The notes below the pieces were generated by a model, which was not told the origin of the DNA, did no database searches, and worked only from the letters and a program-made list of their open reading frames with translations. Positions 24,386 to 35,214 of a DNA stretch of 64,000 bases are shown piece by piece. The position numbers and the translations under genes were made by a program. Location: NCBI GenBank assembly GCA_033297075.1, contig MU858153.1:62001-126000 (forward strand). The letters run 5' to 3'. Source of the DNA: Rhypophila decipiens (lineage: Eukaryota > Ascomycota > Sordariomycetes > Sordariales > Naviculisporaceae). Each line of letters opens with the position of its first letter. Position 1 is the stretch's first letter.

Positions 24386-25927
24386 ATGCGCTCAACTACC
24401 CTCCTCGCCGGTCTGGCGGCAACAGCCAGCTTGTCCAGCGCGCACACAATCTTCACAACCCTCTTTGTCAACGACGTCAACCAAGGCGACGGCACCTGCG
24501 TACGCATGGACACAGACGGGAACCGCTGCACCGGCCCCATCAAAAACATCAACGACAGTCCCGACATGGCCTGTGGCCGAGAAGGTCAAAAAGCAGTGGC
24601 ATTCACCTGCCCCGCCAGCGCAGGTGACAAGTTGACCTTTGAATTCCGCGAATGGGCCGACTACGCACAGCCCGGCGTGCTAGACGCCCGCCATCAGGGG
24701 CCAGTAGCTGTTTACGTCAAGCAGGTGGATAACATGGCTAGTGACAGTGCCGCTGGTGATGGGTGGTTCAAGATCTGGGATGAGGGCTATGATTCTTCTA
24801 CTGGGCAGTGGGCTTCTGATAAGCTTATTGCGAGCAATGGCTTGTTGTCGGTCAAGGTTCCGAGTGGCTTGCCGACGGGGTATTACCTTTATCGGACCGA
24901 GGTTTTGACGTTCCAGAACGTCACGAACGGATATGTCGATCCGCAGTTTTATGTGGGGTGTGCGCAGATGTTTATCCAGGGATCTTCGGATGGTCCGCTG
25001 GTGATTCCGGCGGACAAGAAGGTCAGCATCCCGGGACATGTCAAGTTGGGCGACAAGAGCATTCATTTCAACATCTACGATCAGCCGCTCAAGTTGCCTT
25101 ATGATACTCCTGGTCCCAAGCCTTTTATCCCGGCTGCTGGGGGAGGGAGCGTGGGGCAGAAGAAGGTTGCGCAAACGCAGGGAGCAGTTCCGAATACTTG
25201 TCTCGTCAAGAATGCGAATTGGTGCGGCGTCGAGGTTCCTTCTTATACGACCGAGACGGGGTGCTGGGCTGCGTTGAAGAACTGCTATGATCAGCTCGAT
25301 GTTTGTTACAAGACCTTCCCGCCTTCTGGGGCCAGGGGGTGCGACAAGTGGGATACCGACAAGTGCAAGGTTATCGATGCTGGTTGTCAGTCGGGCAAGT
25401 TTACGGGGCCGCCAAATAAGGGTGCTAAGCTTGGCGATGCGAGTGTCCCGGCGCCGGGGCCTATTCCGCCTGCTAAGCCTGAGCCGAAGAATGCGGGCGG
25501 TGGGGCTGGGACGCCGAGTGTTCCCGTGCCGGTTCCTGCTCAGCCGAATCCCGACCCGGAGCCGGTTGAGTCGAACCCTGCTGAGCCGAGTGTTTCCGCT
25601 GCTCCCGAGCCGGAAGAGGACCCGACTTATGGTGGTGGAGATGGCGAGGACAATGGCGAACCGTCTGCGTCGGCTACTGTCACTGAGGCTCCGGTCGAGG
25701 CTAGTGCCGCGCCTGTCCCGTCTGAGGTGTATGTGGAATTGCCTTCGGTGCCGACTAACAGCGCGGTTGTTGCCCCGGTCAGTCTGGAGAGTGGATTGCC
25801 TTCAACTTTCTCGACGGTCGTTGCTCCGAAGCCTACGGCTACCAAGGGCTGCGGTGGTAAAGGGGTCCGTCCAGAGTTAAACTACGGGTACAAGAGGAAG
25901 AGCAAGAAGGTCAAGAAGCCCGAGTAG
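24386..25927 (+). CDS. Secreted AA9-type lytic polysaccharide monooxygenase with long C-terminal tail
   Basis: Intronless, 513 residues. A 19-residue signal peptide ends SSA, leaving His20 as the mature N-terminus, the first ligand of the copper 'histidine brace'; His103 (DARHQGP) fits the second. The axial tyrosine is probably Tyr189 in PQFYVGC. The AA9 core extends to about residue 230, with pairs of cysteines and one NVT glycosylation site near 179. AA9 enzymes cut cellulose or related glucans oxidatively outside the cell. After the core comes a Cys-rich segment (about 270-350), then 130 residues rich in Pro, Glu, Ala and Ser, then a Lys-rich end. There is no CBM1 and no GPI signal. Where many AA9 sequences read LALH before the tyrosine, this one reads LTFQ, lacking the second-sphere His. 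Activity is therefore not certain. Confidence 0.88.
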   Translation: MRSTTLLAGLAATASLSSAHTIFTTLFVNDVNQGDGTCVRMDTDGNRCTGPIKNINDSPDMACGREGQKAVAFTCPASAGDKLTFEFREWADYAQPGVLDARHQGPVAVYVKQVDNMASDSAAGDGWFKIWDEGYDSSTGQWASDKLIASNGLLSVKVPSGLPTGYYLYRTEVLTFQNVTNGYVDPQFYVGCAQMFIQGSSDGPLVIPADKKVSIPGHVKLGDKSIHFNIYDQPLKLPYDTPGPKPFIPAAGGGSVGQKKVAQTQGAVPNTCLVKNANWCGVEVPSYTTETGCWAALKNCYDQLDVCYKTFPPSGARGCDKWDTDKCKVIDAGCQSGKFTGPPNKGAKLGDASVPAPGPIPPAKPEPKNAGGGAGTPSVPVPVPAQPNPDPEPVESNPAEPSVSAAPEPEEDPTYGGGDGEDNGEPSASATVTEAPVEASAAPVPSEVYVELPSVPTNSAVVAPVSLESGLPSTFSTVVAPKPTATKGCGGKGVRPELNYGYKRKSKKVKKPE

Positions 25928-27046
25928 GCGGTGGACATTTCATGCCGTACATACTGATGGCTGTCGAGTATGGGGGTCAGATTGTATGATGACTTGCTAT
26001 GGTTTGGTGTTGATCATTTCTCTTCTTCTGTTGACCTCGATAGGTCTTGTTTGAGTGGTTGTCTGGGGTTTTATTCGCTTCTTGGGTTTGCCTTGTGTGT
26101 TTTCGCTTCTTCATCATCAGCTTATTTGCATTGGGTCGGATATCTGGTATGAGCCATATCACCCTGTTCTTCTTCTTGTTTTCACCTTTCGATTCTTGTT
26201 CTTCTCCTGTTATGATGACATGTTATTTAGCCCTCTTCAGATGTGTGTATTGTTATGACATGAAAAGATCCCGCAAGGGACTTTGGGCATGGGAAACCAA
26301 AAGGCAAAATACAGAACTTCACTGCCTATCAAGGTAGTCGATCAAGTTGAACTGATGTTCGATCAACTCAAAATCATCTGCATCTCTGTGCTGTTTATTG
26401 ACTTGATGCTGCTCAGACAGCTGCTTCTGTGGTTTTGGGAATGGTTTTGGGAAAAGAATTGATAATCCATAAAAAGGAGTTTGCTCTCAGGCGGGCCGTA
26501 AACAGGTTTGAATAGGTGCGTAGTCGGCACGGTGCCGCACTGCCGACCAACACGGGGGATACCGGGCCGGATGCTGGGGTTGATCGGGAGAGTGCACGAG
26601 TCATCCAAGACGTCTCGGACCTGGGCGAATGAAAGTGTTCATATCCCACTCTTCGGGAGGCTATTCAGTGAGCTCATTGTGAGGGAGAAGACTTCTAGAA
26701 GGGCGGCAGGTGTGGGTGGGGCGATCGGTCTGGGTTCTTTGTTGTCTTGACTCTTGACTTGTAATATTTTCTCTTCTGTACTTTTGCTCTGCGATTAAAA
26801 GTTAAATCGATCTTGGCTTATCTAATAAAGAGAAAGATCGGATTGTCGCAGCTGGATGTTGAGAGAAGTCGTGACTGCCTCCAGTCACTTGTAAGTGAGA
26901 TGAGTGGCTTGGCCGCTTGTTCCCCACCAATTCGCTAAGAGGCGTACAACCTTCCCACCTTCAATACCAGCACAAGTTAACCACTGTTGCCAATTCATGG
27001 ACTAATCACTCCGACGACAATAAGAATCTCGTAAAGACTTGCAATA
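25928..27046. other. Intergenic, about 1.1 kb
   Basis: Follows the AA9 gene and precedes the radical SAM gene. It holds T-rich sequence typical of a 3' region up to 26250 and several short ORFs without domains. Nothing else is supported. Confidence 0.45.
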
Positions 27047-28280
27047 ATGTTTCGTCCCCGGACCATAAACCGCTTGTCGTCACTTCCCCGGGGCCGACGG
27101 GACCTGAGACCGGCGATATCAGCAATGACGCCACCAAGTTGCCGTGTTAACACACTCCCATGTCGCCGTCTTCACCTCGCTCCCCCGTTCTTGCTTGAGG
27201 ACTACACTCCACGATACATGACCCTAAGCTCGGTGGAAGCGGCAAAGAAGCGGTCGTCAGCATACGCACACCTCCGAAATTGCAACCTGTGCCCCCGTCT
27301 CTGTGGTGTAAATCGCTATGAAACCACAGGAATGTGCCTGATTGGCGACAAGGCAAAGGTGAACGTAATTGCTCCCCATTTTGGAGAAGGTATGCATCAC
27401 TTTTCTGTTCCCCTTTGTTCTTGATTACACAAACACGTTGTGGCTGACGGCAACCCTTGCACGTCTATCCGCAGAGCCGTGTATCCAAGGCCACCATGGA
27501 AGCGGCTCCGTATTCTTCAGCATGTGCAATCTTCGCTGTGTGTTCTGCCAGAACCATGATATCAGCCATCAGCGAAATGGAATGGACCTCACACCTGAGG
27601 AACTCGGTGATTGGTTTATCAAGCTGCAGGATGTCGGCAATGTGCACAACATCAATCTCATCACTCCAGAGCACGTCGTCCCCCAGGTCGCCTTGGCTAT
27701 CTTGCATGCCCGAGATAATGGCCTGACGCTGCCCATCGTCTACAACACATCGGCCTACGATTCATTGGCCTCGCTGGAGCTTATGGATGGCTTGGTAGAT
27801 ATATATCTTCCCGACTTTAAGGTCTGGGAGCCCGCGACGTCTCGCCGTCTTCTCAAGGCAGACGACTATGCCGCTACCGCCCGTGAGAGCATCAAACATA
27901 TGCACGCCCAGGTCGGAGACCTCTGCTTCACTGGTGATGGCATCGCAAAGAAGGGTCTGTTAGTGCGCCACCTCGTCATGCCGGGCTACGAGGCCGAAGG
28001 GGCACGAATCATGAGGTTCCTGGCTGCAAAAGTCTCCAAGGACTGCTTTGTCAATATCATGGAGCAGTACCATCCAGACGCCCATGTGGGAAAACCAAAG
28101 AGACGGACAAAGCAGTCTGATGCCGAGCTTTCGACGGGCGAAGGTGAACAAGAAAAGAGATACGACGAGATAAACCGGTCTGTTTCTCAGCAGGAAATCT
28201 CCGCCGTGAGAAGGGCGGCAGAGGAAGCTGGCTTGTGGAGATTCTGCGACCCTCCCAAACACGACGGGTTCAGTCTTTAA
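27047..28280 (+). CDS. PflX-like radical SAM protein
   Basis: Two exons, 27047-27389 and 27475-28280, phase-1 joint, 382 residues. An N-terminal cysteine cluster, CNLCPRLCGVN with a later GMC (about residues 80-98), precedes the radical SAM motif CNLRCVFC (CX3CX2C, near 132), which binds the 4Fe-4S cluster and S-adenosylmethionine. This order matches the PflX group (COG1313), relatives of pyruvate formate-lyase activating enzyme whose substrate is not known to me. The first 60 residues are Arg-rich and acid-poor, suggesting mitochondrial import, where Fe-S clusters are made; the ATGs at 27125 and 27218 are alternative starts. No glycyl-radical enzyme is seen nearby. A charged insert of about 35 residues lies near the C-terminus. 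Confidence 0.85.
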
Positions 28281-28688
28281 TTCAAAGCGGTAAAACCGGT
28301 GGCCCAGATCGTCTTGGTGGGCTCATGCCAAGGTTCTGCTTTCTTTCGCTCGAGCTGACCTTGGGCTTCTCTGTGACGGAGAGAGCGTAATCGAAATTGC
28401 TTGGCTTTCTTTGTCCAGCAAGAACAACATGGCAAGGAGGAGGTTTGGACCTGTGTCACTCAAAGACAATGCCATGTGGCACCCCTGATAACCCATCCTT
28501 TGTCGAAATCCTACTTTCAGCTCGATCGGGAAATTCAGATCCGAGATCCCCTGGGCTGCCCAAGTTATGAATACCTAGGTGTACATGGACTTTGGATTGT
28601 CCTTTGCAGCCAGTTTCTGATTCAAAATCTCAAGATTTCCAAACATCGTTTCCTCCTACTATCGATTATCTTCAGCATCATCGGCATC
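28281..28688. other. Intergenic, 408 bases
   Basis: Between two same-strand genes. The downstream reading frame stays open back to 28401 without a stop, so translation could in principle start earlier, but the sequence upstream of 28689 is of different character and no better start is visible. Confidence 0.5.
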
Positions 28689-30161
28689 ATGGCAGCGGTC
28701 AAAACTCGACGAGGAGGCAGTCGATATTCTCCTCCTGTGTCTCCCAGGACGATTTCCACGGAACCAACTCCCAATGTGGCCATCGAGGGAGACGATTACT
28801 TTCTTGATCAGCTGGACAACCAGTCCGGTAACAAAGGCTATATATCGCCCCAACAGGAGCAAACATCAGAGAACGGACACGAACACCTGAGAGACTCGCC
28901 TCCTAGTGACCGACCGCGGCCTCCTCCGCTCCATCTCAGAACCAGCCACAAGTCGGAATCGAAGCCCAGAAAGCTGTCAGATCCACGATCCCATATGTTA
29001 TCGCCGAGCAATACCAAGCCGCTCTCGGCCGTGAGCCTAGATCTCAGGCCCCTTCAAGAGCTCCTCAATGAGCGGTCCTACCTCCTATACAACCTCCAGA
29101 AACAAGACGAGCGCGCGACCTCACTCTTTAGACGATATGCGACCCTCGAGGCGCGCCTGGCCGAGGCACAAACTGCCAAAGAGGCACGAAAGATACGGAA
29201 AGATGCCAAACTGGTCAAGCACAAAATCACCGAAAGCACACAACAGGAACAACTGATATTTCTGCGGCTGGGGGAAATATACATCGAGACCCAGAACCGT
29301 GAGCGCTGGATGCAGTTTCGATACCCGCAGTCGGCGACGGCTCAAAGATCTGCTTATTTCCCTCCACTGTTTTACGGCACCGGAGACGAAGCAATCCCTC
29401 CTGCTCCGCCGCCTTCGGCACAAGGATCGACTCAACATCATTATCCCCTGACTCCGTACATTAACGCCCAAACCTCTCCTGCCTTTTCGTACTCGAATAG
29501 CTCCTCGGCTTTGAGTCCGTTCTCTCCGGATTTCGTTCCCGGCGTCACGTTCCATGAGGATATATGGAATCGTCCGTGTTCATCACCCCATCCAGCGGTG
29601 CCCCAGCAACAGCACAGCCGCCAGAACCAGAGCCAAAACTTCTACCCTGTCGATCCAGATGCAAGACCCTCCATCGAGTCAAGGGCCGGACTGAACCGAG
29701 GCGTCCCAGAGATAGACGAGGAATACGACGAGAATAAATGGCACCAAGAGGAGGAAGATGACCCACATCCAGTTGTCCCATGGCACCAGCTCAGACATGA
29801 TGCTGAGCGGACTAGCACGCCCCCGCGGAATGGCCACGCCAGTTCCTCTGAGGATACCCAAGTTGAAGCCGAGACACCCGCGACGACGACGACAACCATG
29901 ACGGGGGAGGACTCTGAGAACGACGAGGAAACCCGCATCTTTAAGAATTACCTGCGCGCTGTTTCACATGGTGATGTGCTGAGTCCGTCCGAGTTTTCTC
30001 CCCATAACTGTTATAACTGGGTTAGTCCGGGGGATTGTGCAGGAGGAGGAGGCGCTGGGGCGGAGGGAGCCGAGAATAAGGTTAGGAGGATGAAGAGTCT
30101 GCCTAGCTTGCGGAATGGTTGGATAGCTGCTGGGGGGAAATGTGGCGACGGACACACATAG
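28689..30161 (+). CDS. Hypothetical coiled-coil protein, 490 residues
   Basis: Single exon from the ATG at 28689 (MAAVKTRRGG). The frame is open upstream to 28401 as well, but this start opens a basic, Ser/Pro-rich segment typical of such proteins. Residues about 120-205 form a strong predicted coiled coil, with many Leu, Glu, Lys and Arg in heptad-like spacing (LQELLNERSYLLYNLQ, then LEARLAEAQ). Long Pro/Ser/Gln-rich disordered regions flank it. An acidic patch lies near residues 340-360 and a Thr run near 400. I do not recognise a family. A scaffold or cytoskeletal role is possible only by analogy with coiled-coil proteins in general. Confidence 0.75.
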   Translation: MAAVKTRRGGSRYSPPVSPRTISTEPTPNVAIEGDDYFLDQLDNQSGNKGYISPQQEQTSENGHEHLRDSPPSDRPRPPPLHLRTSHKSESKPRKLSDPRSHMLSPSNTKPLSAVSLDLRPLQELLNERSYLLYNLQKQDERATSLFRRYATLEARLAEAQTAKEARKIRKDAKLVKHKITESTQQEQLIFLRLGEIYIETQNRERWMQFRYPQSATAQRSAYFPPLFYGTGDEAIPPAPPPSAQGSTQHHYPLTPYINAQTSPAFSYSNSSSALSPFSPDFVPGVTFHEDIWNRPCSSPHPAVPQQQHSRQNQSQNFYPVDPDARPSIESRAGLNRGVPEIDEEYDENKWHQEEEDDPHPVVPWHQLRHDAERTSTPPRNGHASSSEDTQVEAETPATTTTTMTGEDSENDEETRIFKNYLRAVSHGDVLSPSEFSPHNCYNWVSPGDCAGGGGAGAEGAENKVRRMKSLPSLRNGWIAAGGKCGDGHT

Positions 30162-30816
30162 GACAAATACCTGGACGACGGCTGATATGATGGTAGGACA
30201 TACCGGGCCGGACTGGCATTAAGGAGTTTTATCTTGATGAGGAAATCATTTTCATGAATTTGAAGAGTCAAGGGGAGGACTTGCTCAGTCATGTCGTCTT
30301 CCTTATTTCTGTTTTTCTGATCTTCGGAAGCAACACCTATCAGCAAGAAAAGAATGTGTGTTATAGAATGTATAGAAACTTGTAGCGAAAGTTCTAAGTG
30401 GGTATCTCAAAAGAAAGAGTCAACTAATAAAAGTTCGACGTGACATGAATGAGAGTGGTCAATATGTCCCATCCCAGCCAGAATCACGTCCAAATCAAGC
30501 CCCGTCAATCCGGTCCTATTAACGCCCGCCCGTCCACCAAACATAAAGTCCAAACCAACCAATCAGCCCGACTTGTCCAAAAAAAAAAACCCCGAGAAAA
30601 GAACGAGTGTGAGTGTCCCTTGGTGACGAGACACATCCGTTCGCGCATTAATAATCCAGGGGACAGGCCCGCCCCTTTTCCAGATAACCCAACCGATCAG
30701 AATGAGTGCATCCAGATCAAAAAGACTGCCGATTTCCCAAAAGTCCACAAGTTCCAGAAGAAAGAAAGCCCCGCATTCCACATAAGCCAAGTACCGGTAA
30801 TCACCCAAAAAGAAAA
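30162..30816. other. Intergenic between convergent genes
   Basis: Holds the 3' regions of the coiled-coil gene and the acetyltransferase gene. A run of ten A at about 30580 and short ORFs are the only visible features. Confidence 0.5.
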
Positions 30817-31707
30817 TCACCGCTTCCCCCTCCCAGAAGAACACACCTCCGAAAGCACCTTCTCAAGCGCCAACGCAGCCCGCCTCTCGCCCTTTCGAAA
30901 AACACCATTAAAAAACTCAGGCAACACCATCCGGGCATTCGCATGCTCCTTGGCAAACCCGACCTGCGCGTCTCGTCCACACTTCTCCTTTGTGATCCGT
31001 ACCGCTTCAGCAAGCATATCACCGCCCACTCCGCGCCCTCGATACCTTAATTTTGTCGTCCACGCGCGGATCACGCCTTTTCCGCCCTTTAGGTTGTTCT
31101 GCGCCTTGGATCGTCTTTTACTTGACGGAGACGAAGGGTGCGAACCAGATGAGCTGCTGGGCTCGAGGCGGAGAACCGTAGCGCCGATTAATTCCCTGTT
31201 CCACCTCGTTGCGATGACGACGTCGTCCTCGTTTGTATCCGGGTTTGTCAAGAAATCGTACTTGAGAGATTCAGCGTGGCTTATGTACGGCGAGACGACG
31301 TAGCGGATGGCGAGGAGGTAGGTCATGATGGTGCCGCTTCCTAGCGTCAATGTGATGCCGAGGTCTTGACGGGCGGCCCAGGCGTATTGGTATACGCATG
31401 CTAACGAGGCGATGAGGAGGGAGAGGAGGAGGGGGTGGAAGACTAGGCTGAAGGAGGCGAGTTGGCGCTGTTGGGCTATCGAGTCTGCTATTAGGCGGAG
31501 GGCGTCGACTTTTTCGGGCTGGGTTGTTAGGACCTCGAGGGATAAGGGGGGGATGTCATCGTCGAGGAGGGGAGGAGAGGCTGGTTTTTGGGAGGCTGGT
31601 GGGGAGGAGGACGAGGTTGATTTTGAGGCTGAGAGAGATGCTGGGAGAGGAGCTGCCGAAGAGGAGTGTTGCGGCTCGAGGTATGGTGTTGAGACGTTGG
31701 ATGACAT
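30817..31707 (-). CDS. Membrane-anchored GNAT-family N-acetyltransferase
   Basis: One exon of 296 residues from the ATG at 31707. The N-terminal 45 residues are Ser/Pro/Ala-rich. Two hydrophobic segments follow, FSLVFHPLLLSLLIASLACVY (near 85-105) and a second ending LLAIRYVV (near 118-138), so the protein is probably membrane-anchored. The C-terminal part resembles a GNAT fold: GATVLRLEP on a beta strand, then IRAWTTKLRYRGRGVGGDML, whose RGRGVGGDML fits the acetyl-CoA loop (R/Q-x-x-G-x-G/A). The substrate is unknown. An open segment upstream (32102 to 31994, starting MAATTTTT) can splice in phase from a GTATGT donor at 31993 to the AG at 31711-31710. If used, the protein gains 37 N-terminal residues. 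Confidence 0.75.
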   Translation of the reverse strand: MSSNVSTPYLEPQHSSSAAPLPASLSASKSTSSSSPPASQKPASPPLLDDDIPPLSLEVLTTQPEKVDALRLIADSIAQQRQLASFSLVFHPLLLSLLIASLACVYQYAWAARQDLGITLTLGSGTIMTYLLAIRYVVSPYISHAESLKYDFLTNPDTNEDDVVIATRWNRELIGATVLRLEPSSSSGSHPSSPSSKRRSKAQNNLKGGKGVIRAWTTKLRYRGRGVGGDMLAEAVRITKEKCGRDAQVGFAKEHANARMVLPEFFNGVFRKGERRAALALEKVLSEVCSSGRGKR

Positions 31708-31993
31708 TGCTGAGTGGGGGAGCACGAGGTTTGCTCGGAGGAAGGTGAAGAAGGCTGTTTTGTTTTTGGTGGTTAGAATAGAGCTTGTGAAGATTGATCA
31801 AGTCTTGTTGTGAAGAATGTTTAGATAACAGAAATTGTTGCCCCGCAGTGTTGACGTTGGTCGCCAAGACTTTTAAGCCAAGACGCCAGTGAAGCTCAAC
31901 GGTCAGGGTTAGGAGCCTTGATTGATGTTCCAAGAATTGGAGAAAAGGGAGGGAAATCATTGTCAAAGGTAATTAATAAAAAAAAAAACATAC

Positions 31994-32102
31994 CAGCACT
32001 GGTCTTTAACCCGGGCACAGCATTGATCTTATCAACAATAGAGCTTGGATGGCAGGCGCTTAAGTCGAGCTCGGTAATGGTGGTGGTGGTGGTAGCAGCC
32101 AT
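31994..32102 (-). CDS. Candidate upstream exon of the acetyltransferase gene
   Basis: ATG at 32102 in good context (CACATGGCT) opens MAATTTTTITELDLSACHP and stays open to GTATGT at 31993. Splicing to the AG at 31711-31710 leaves a phase-1 joint (G+CA) in frame with MSSNVSTP. A chance phase match has odds of about one in three, and the 284-nt intron is long for this genome, so a 5'-UTR intron or an upstream ORF is as likely. Confidence 0.35.
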
Positions 32103-33474
32103 GTGGTAGGAGTGATCCATGTCATTGGAGCGCTGGAGCTGCTGCTGGTAGCGGTGCCGAAGGGTGTTGCTTCTGCTGGGCTTCCACTGCGGAGTCAAGA
32201 ATGACGCTGCTGTTGACGGCCGCCGGCAGTGAGTTGCAACGGAAGCGGTGCGCCTAAGAGATTCCCGAGAGCCAGTTAATTTTCCGAGATTTTTTTATTG
32301 TTTTCTTTCCAACAACCGTTTTCTTGTGTCTTTTTTTGACGAAATCCTCATCAACCCTCCCACTATCCCCTGGGCTGAGGTTTGATGAGGTGGATATTGC
32401 AGTATATGCTGGATATATGAAGGATAGAGTAGATGGGACAGGAGAATAGATAGGGATAGATAGGACTGGGCCAGGCCAGGGCCCGTGGGTATGGTGCAGA
32501 GTGATGTAGGGTGGTATTCTCAACCTGTCAAAGCCCTAACGGTAATAAGGAGAGAGGCACGAAAGGCGAACTCACATCGTAGCGGGATGGCCAAAAGAAA
32601 CAGTTAGAAAGAGAGAAAAAAGCGTTCGGGTGCCAGCATCCAGGACACTTTTAAAAGAAGCTGGAGTCGAGGCGGCTGCGAGTAATACTCCTGACAGGAT
32701 GACGACACAGAGGAGGCACTTCCGGCAAGATAGCCAAAACTTGTTGCAGGAGGCAGACGCAGATAGACAGGCCCACCTTGCTCGCTCCTAGATAAGTGGA
32801 CTAGGAGGATTTGGATCTTTTTGGGGATGGGATTTTCGCACACACTCGAGATGTGAAAAGATGTGACAAGACATGGGGGACAGGGAGGAAAGGAGGGCAT
32901 ATGGAATCGACGACATCTTTATTATCCTCGCCTGTCTGTGATAGCCCTGCGTCCGCTCAGACCATGATTTTCGCGACACACTGGGGTAGGAGACTCCTGG
33001 CCGTCGGAGGCTGGAAGGGTGGATCGAGACAACCCAAGCAACCAAACAAACCAAAAAAGATTATCCGTACGCCCCCCTACCCAGCTGTCCATCCATGATC
33101 CAGCAGAACCAGAGGCCGAGGGGACGGTATCGTCGGCGGCCGGCGCTGCGATTCCCACAGAAACCCAGCTCGTCTTGCAGAACAATATGTCTGATAAGAC
33201 GAGAAGATGGACAAGATGCGCAAGATGGACCAATAGAAGTGATGATCAGGGGTGGTTGTTTTAGAGGCAAGCGAAAGAGCCCTTCAGTGCTCCGTAGCCA
33301 GGCAAAGTTGCATCCGGCCAACCAGAGTCCAGACTCTCGCATCCATGGTCCGCCGTTTCGACTACCTGCGCCGCTAGAGAACGACAAACAGCCAACCAAC
33401 TGGCTGAGATCCTATCTGTGCACCAACGAAAGAAGGTCAACAAGATAGAAAATTCTTTCATATGATAGTATAGG

Positions 33475-33690
33475 TCACACACCCACGCACAGGACATGCG
33501 GGAGACGATGACGCGAGCGATTAGACGAGCCAGTGAGAAGATGCTCTGGATTTGAACAGGTGGGACATTTGATGTTGTTGTGCTCGCCGCCGTTTCGAGC
33601 GAGGGCATATTCAGTGCAACTGAATGGCCATATTTTTACCCGCCCCTTGGGCATTTTTGTACACTCTGGGCATCTTATGTGGGCTCCCAT
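33475..33690 (-). CDS. Small Cys-containing ORF, 71 codons, uncertain
   Basis: ATG at 33690 opens MGAHIRCPECTKMPKG and later has IKCPTCSNPE. The two CxxC pairs are 30 residues apart, with a Cys and several His between, the arrangement of a small zinc ribbon. No family is recognised, and the ORF is short enough to be chance. A fragment of a larger spliced gene is also possible. Confidence 0.22.
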   Translation of the reverse strand: MGAHIRCPECTKMPKGRVKIWPFSCTEYALARNGGEHNNIKCPTCSNPEHLLTGSSNRSRHRLPHVLCVGV

Positions 33691-35183
33691 AGCCGTTTCA
33701 ACTTTGGGGCCCTATCCTGCGTCTAACTGGAGTGATTCGAACAAGTCAGCTCTGAGCTGGGAAGGCCGAGGGAAGGGACCTGTATCCGCAAGTCTGTGGG
33801 CGTCACCAGTGGGTCCTTGTGTGCACGAAATAGAGTAAAAAGAGGACCTCTCGTCGATCACCCAAGAATATCACGTATCCACGGTATCGTATTCACCACC
33901 CATAGGTATAAGCGGCGAGGCTTGCCCGCATTTGAATCCCGACAGGGAGCATCGCAACCGTGCCATTGAAGATCTGAGCCGAGCCAGATCCGTCGACGAG
34001 GAAGACAGGGAGATGGCTTGTTGTCGAGGCCAAGAACGACAGAGGGTCGCCTGGAGATGCCATTTTTATTTTATCCCCGTCGATGAAAAGCGACATGCCA
34101 TGAATTGGTTGAATAATGGAATCCAAAGGCGGATTCCCAAGTGGAGGGGTCTGTGATCAATCCGAAACACAACGAAATGCTGATAATGGGCGTTGGGGAC
34201 AGCCTCTCTCGCCGCATAAAAAGTGAGCCACGAAGAGGCAAAGATTTGCATGCCGTACAGATGTCCGAGGCGGGGTTGTTTCTGACATATTAGAAGACTT
34301 TTCTTCTTCTTCTTCTGTCATCTTTCTGACGCTTCAACTTGCCTGGTTGACTGCCGTTGGAAGAGAGCAAGTAAAAGAGTCCCACTTCAATCCGACCCCG
34401 CCATCCAAGTGTTTGAGAAGCTGCTGTCAATGCCCCTCACGACACCACTAAACGCCCCACTCGACCACCATCACGATCAAAAGCTTAAACCTCAAACATG
34501 GGGTCGACGCCTCCTGCATCGAGGCGCTCCACGATCCAGAAACCTAGCTTGTCCGTATCGAGCCAGCCATGGACCCCCAAAAATGGACCACCTGTTTCGT
34601 GAGGTATCATCTAACCGCAGCCGTGATCCTCTTTCTCGCGCTGATTTCTATTTATCCCGAGCTGAGAGTTCTGGCCACAAGGTTGTGGAGCTGAGTAAAG
34701 CAAAAAGAAACCGTAACATCCGGTTGCAAAGGGAAAAGGGAAACCCGACTCCATCTTTTGTTTCTTGTTTTCTCTTGTGGGCATGATTTGTTTCCCGAAG
34801 GAAGATTAATGGTTGCTGATAAGGTCCCGGGAATCTTTGGTGGCACAACCACGATCCAGTGCATCCCGTCCTCGGGCTCCCAGTGTCACAATACGGTAGA
34901 CAAGAGATAGGCGGTATGGCGATATCCCCATTTTTACACCAACCGCTGCTTGTCGCTCGGTGATCAAGATACGCGAGGGTTCTCGCAAAAGCCCACGCCC
35001 GCACCTTCTTGCTGCACTGTCACACTCTTCGAGAGGCGTGGAGATAAAGAAGTCCTCTTGCTGAACACCTCACCTTGCTTCCTCGGTGGTGACAGCATGC
35101 CCTGCTGACCGCCCGCTTGGGACTTGGCAGCAAAAAGGGGGGTCGGTTGATGCTTGATAGCGATAAGCCAGCCATCTGGCGAC

Positions 35184-35214
35184 AGGCAGGCAGGCAGGCA
35201 AACAAGCAGGCAGC
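35184..35214. repeat. Short CAGG-type simple repeat
   Basis: About four units of CAGG followed by an imperfect AAACAAGCAGGCAG. Ordinary simple-sequence DNA inside the gene desert. Confidence 0.7.

Noticed and set aside
25287..25880. A 197-codon Arg/Leu-rich ORF in another frame of the AA9 gene
   Set aside because: It is a frame shadow of the Pro/Ser-rich tail, with a composition forced by it.
24386..25927. A cellulose-binding or GPI anchor region at the AA9 C-terminus
   Set aside because: The end is Lys-rich and lacks both CBM1 cysteine/aromatic spacing and a hydrophobic anchor.
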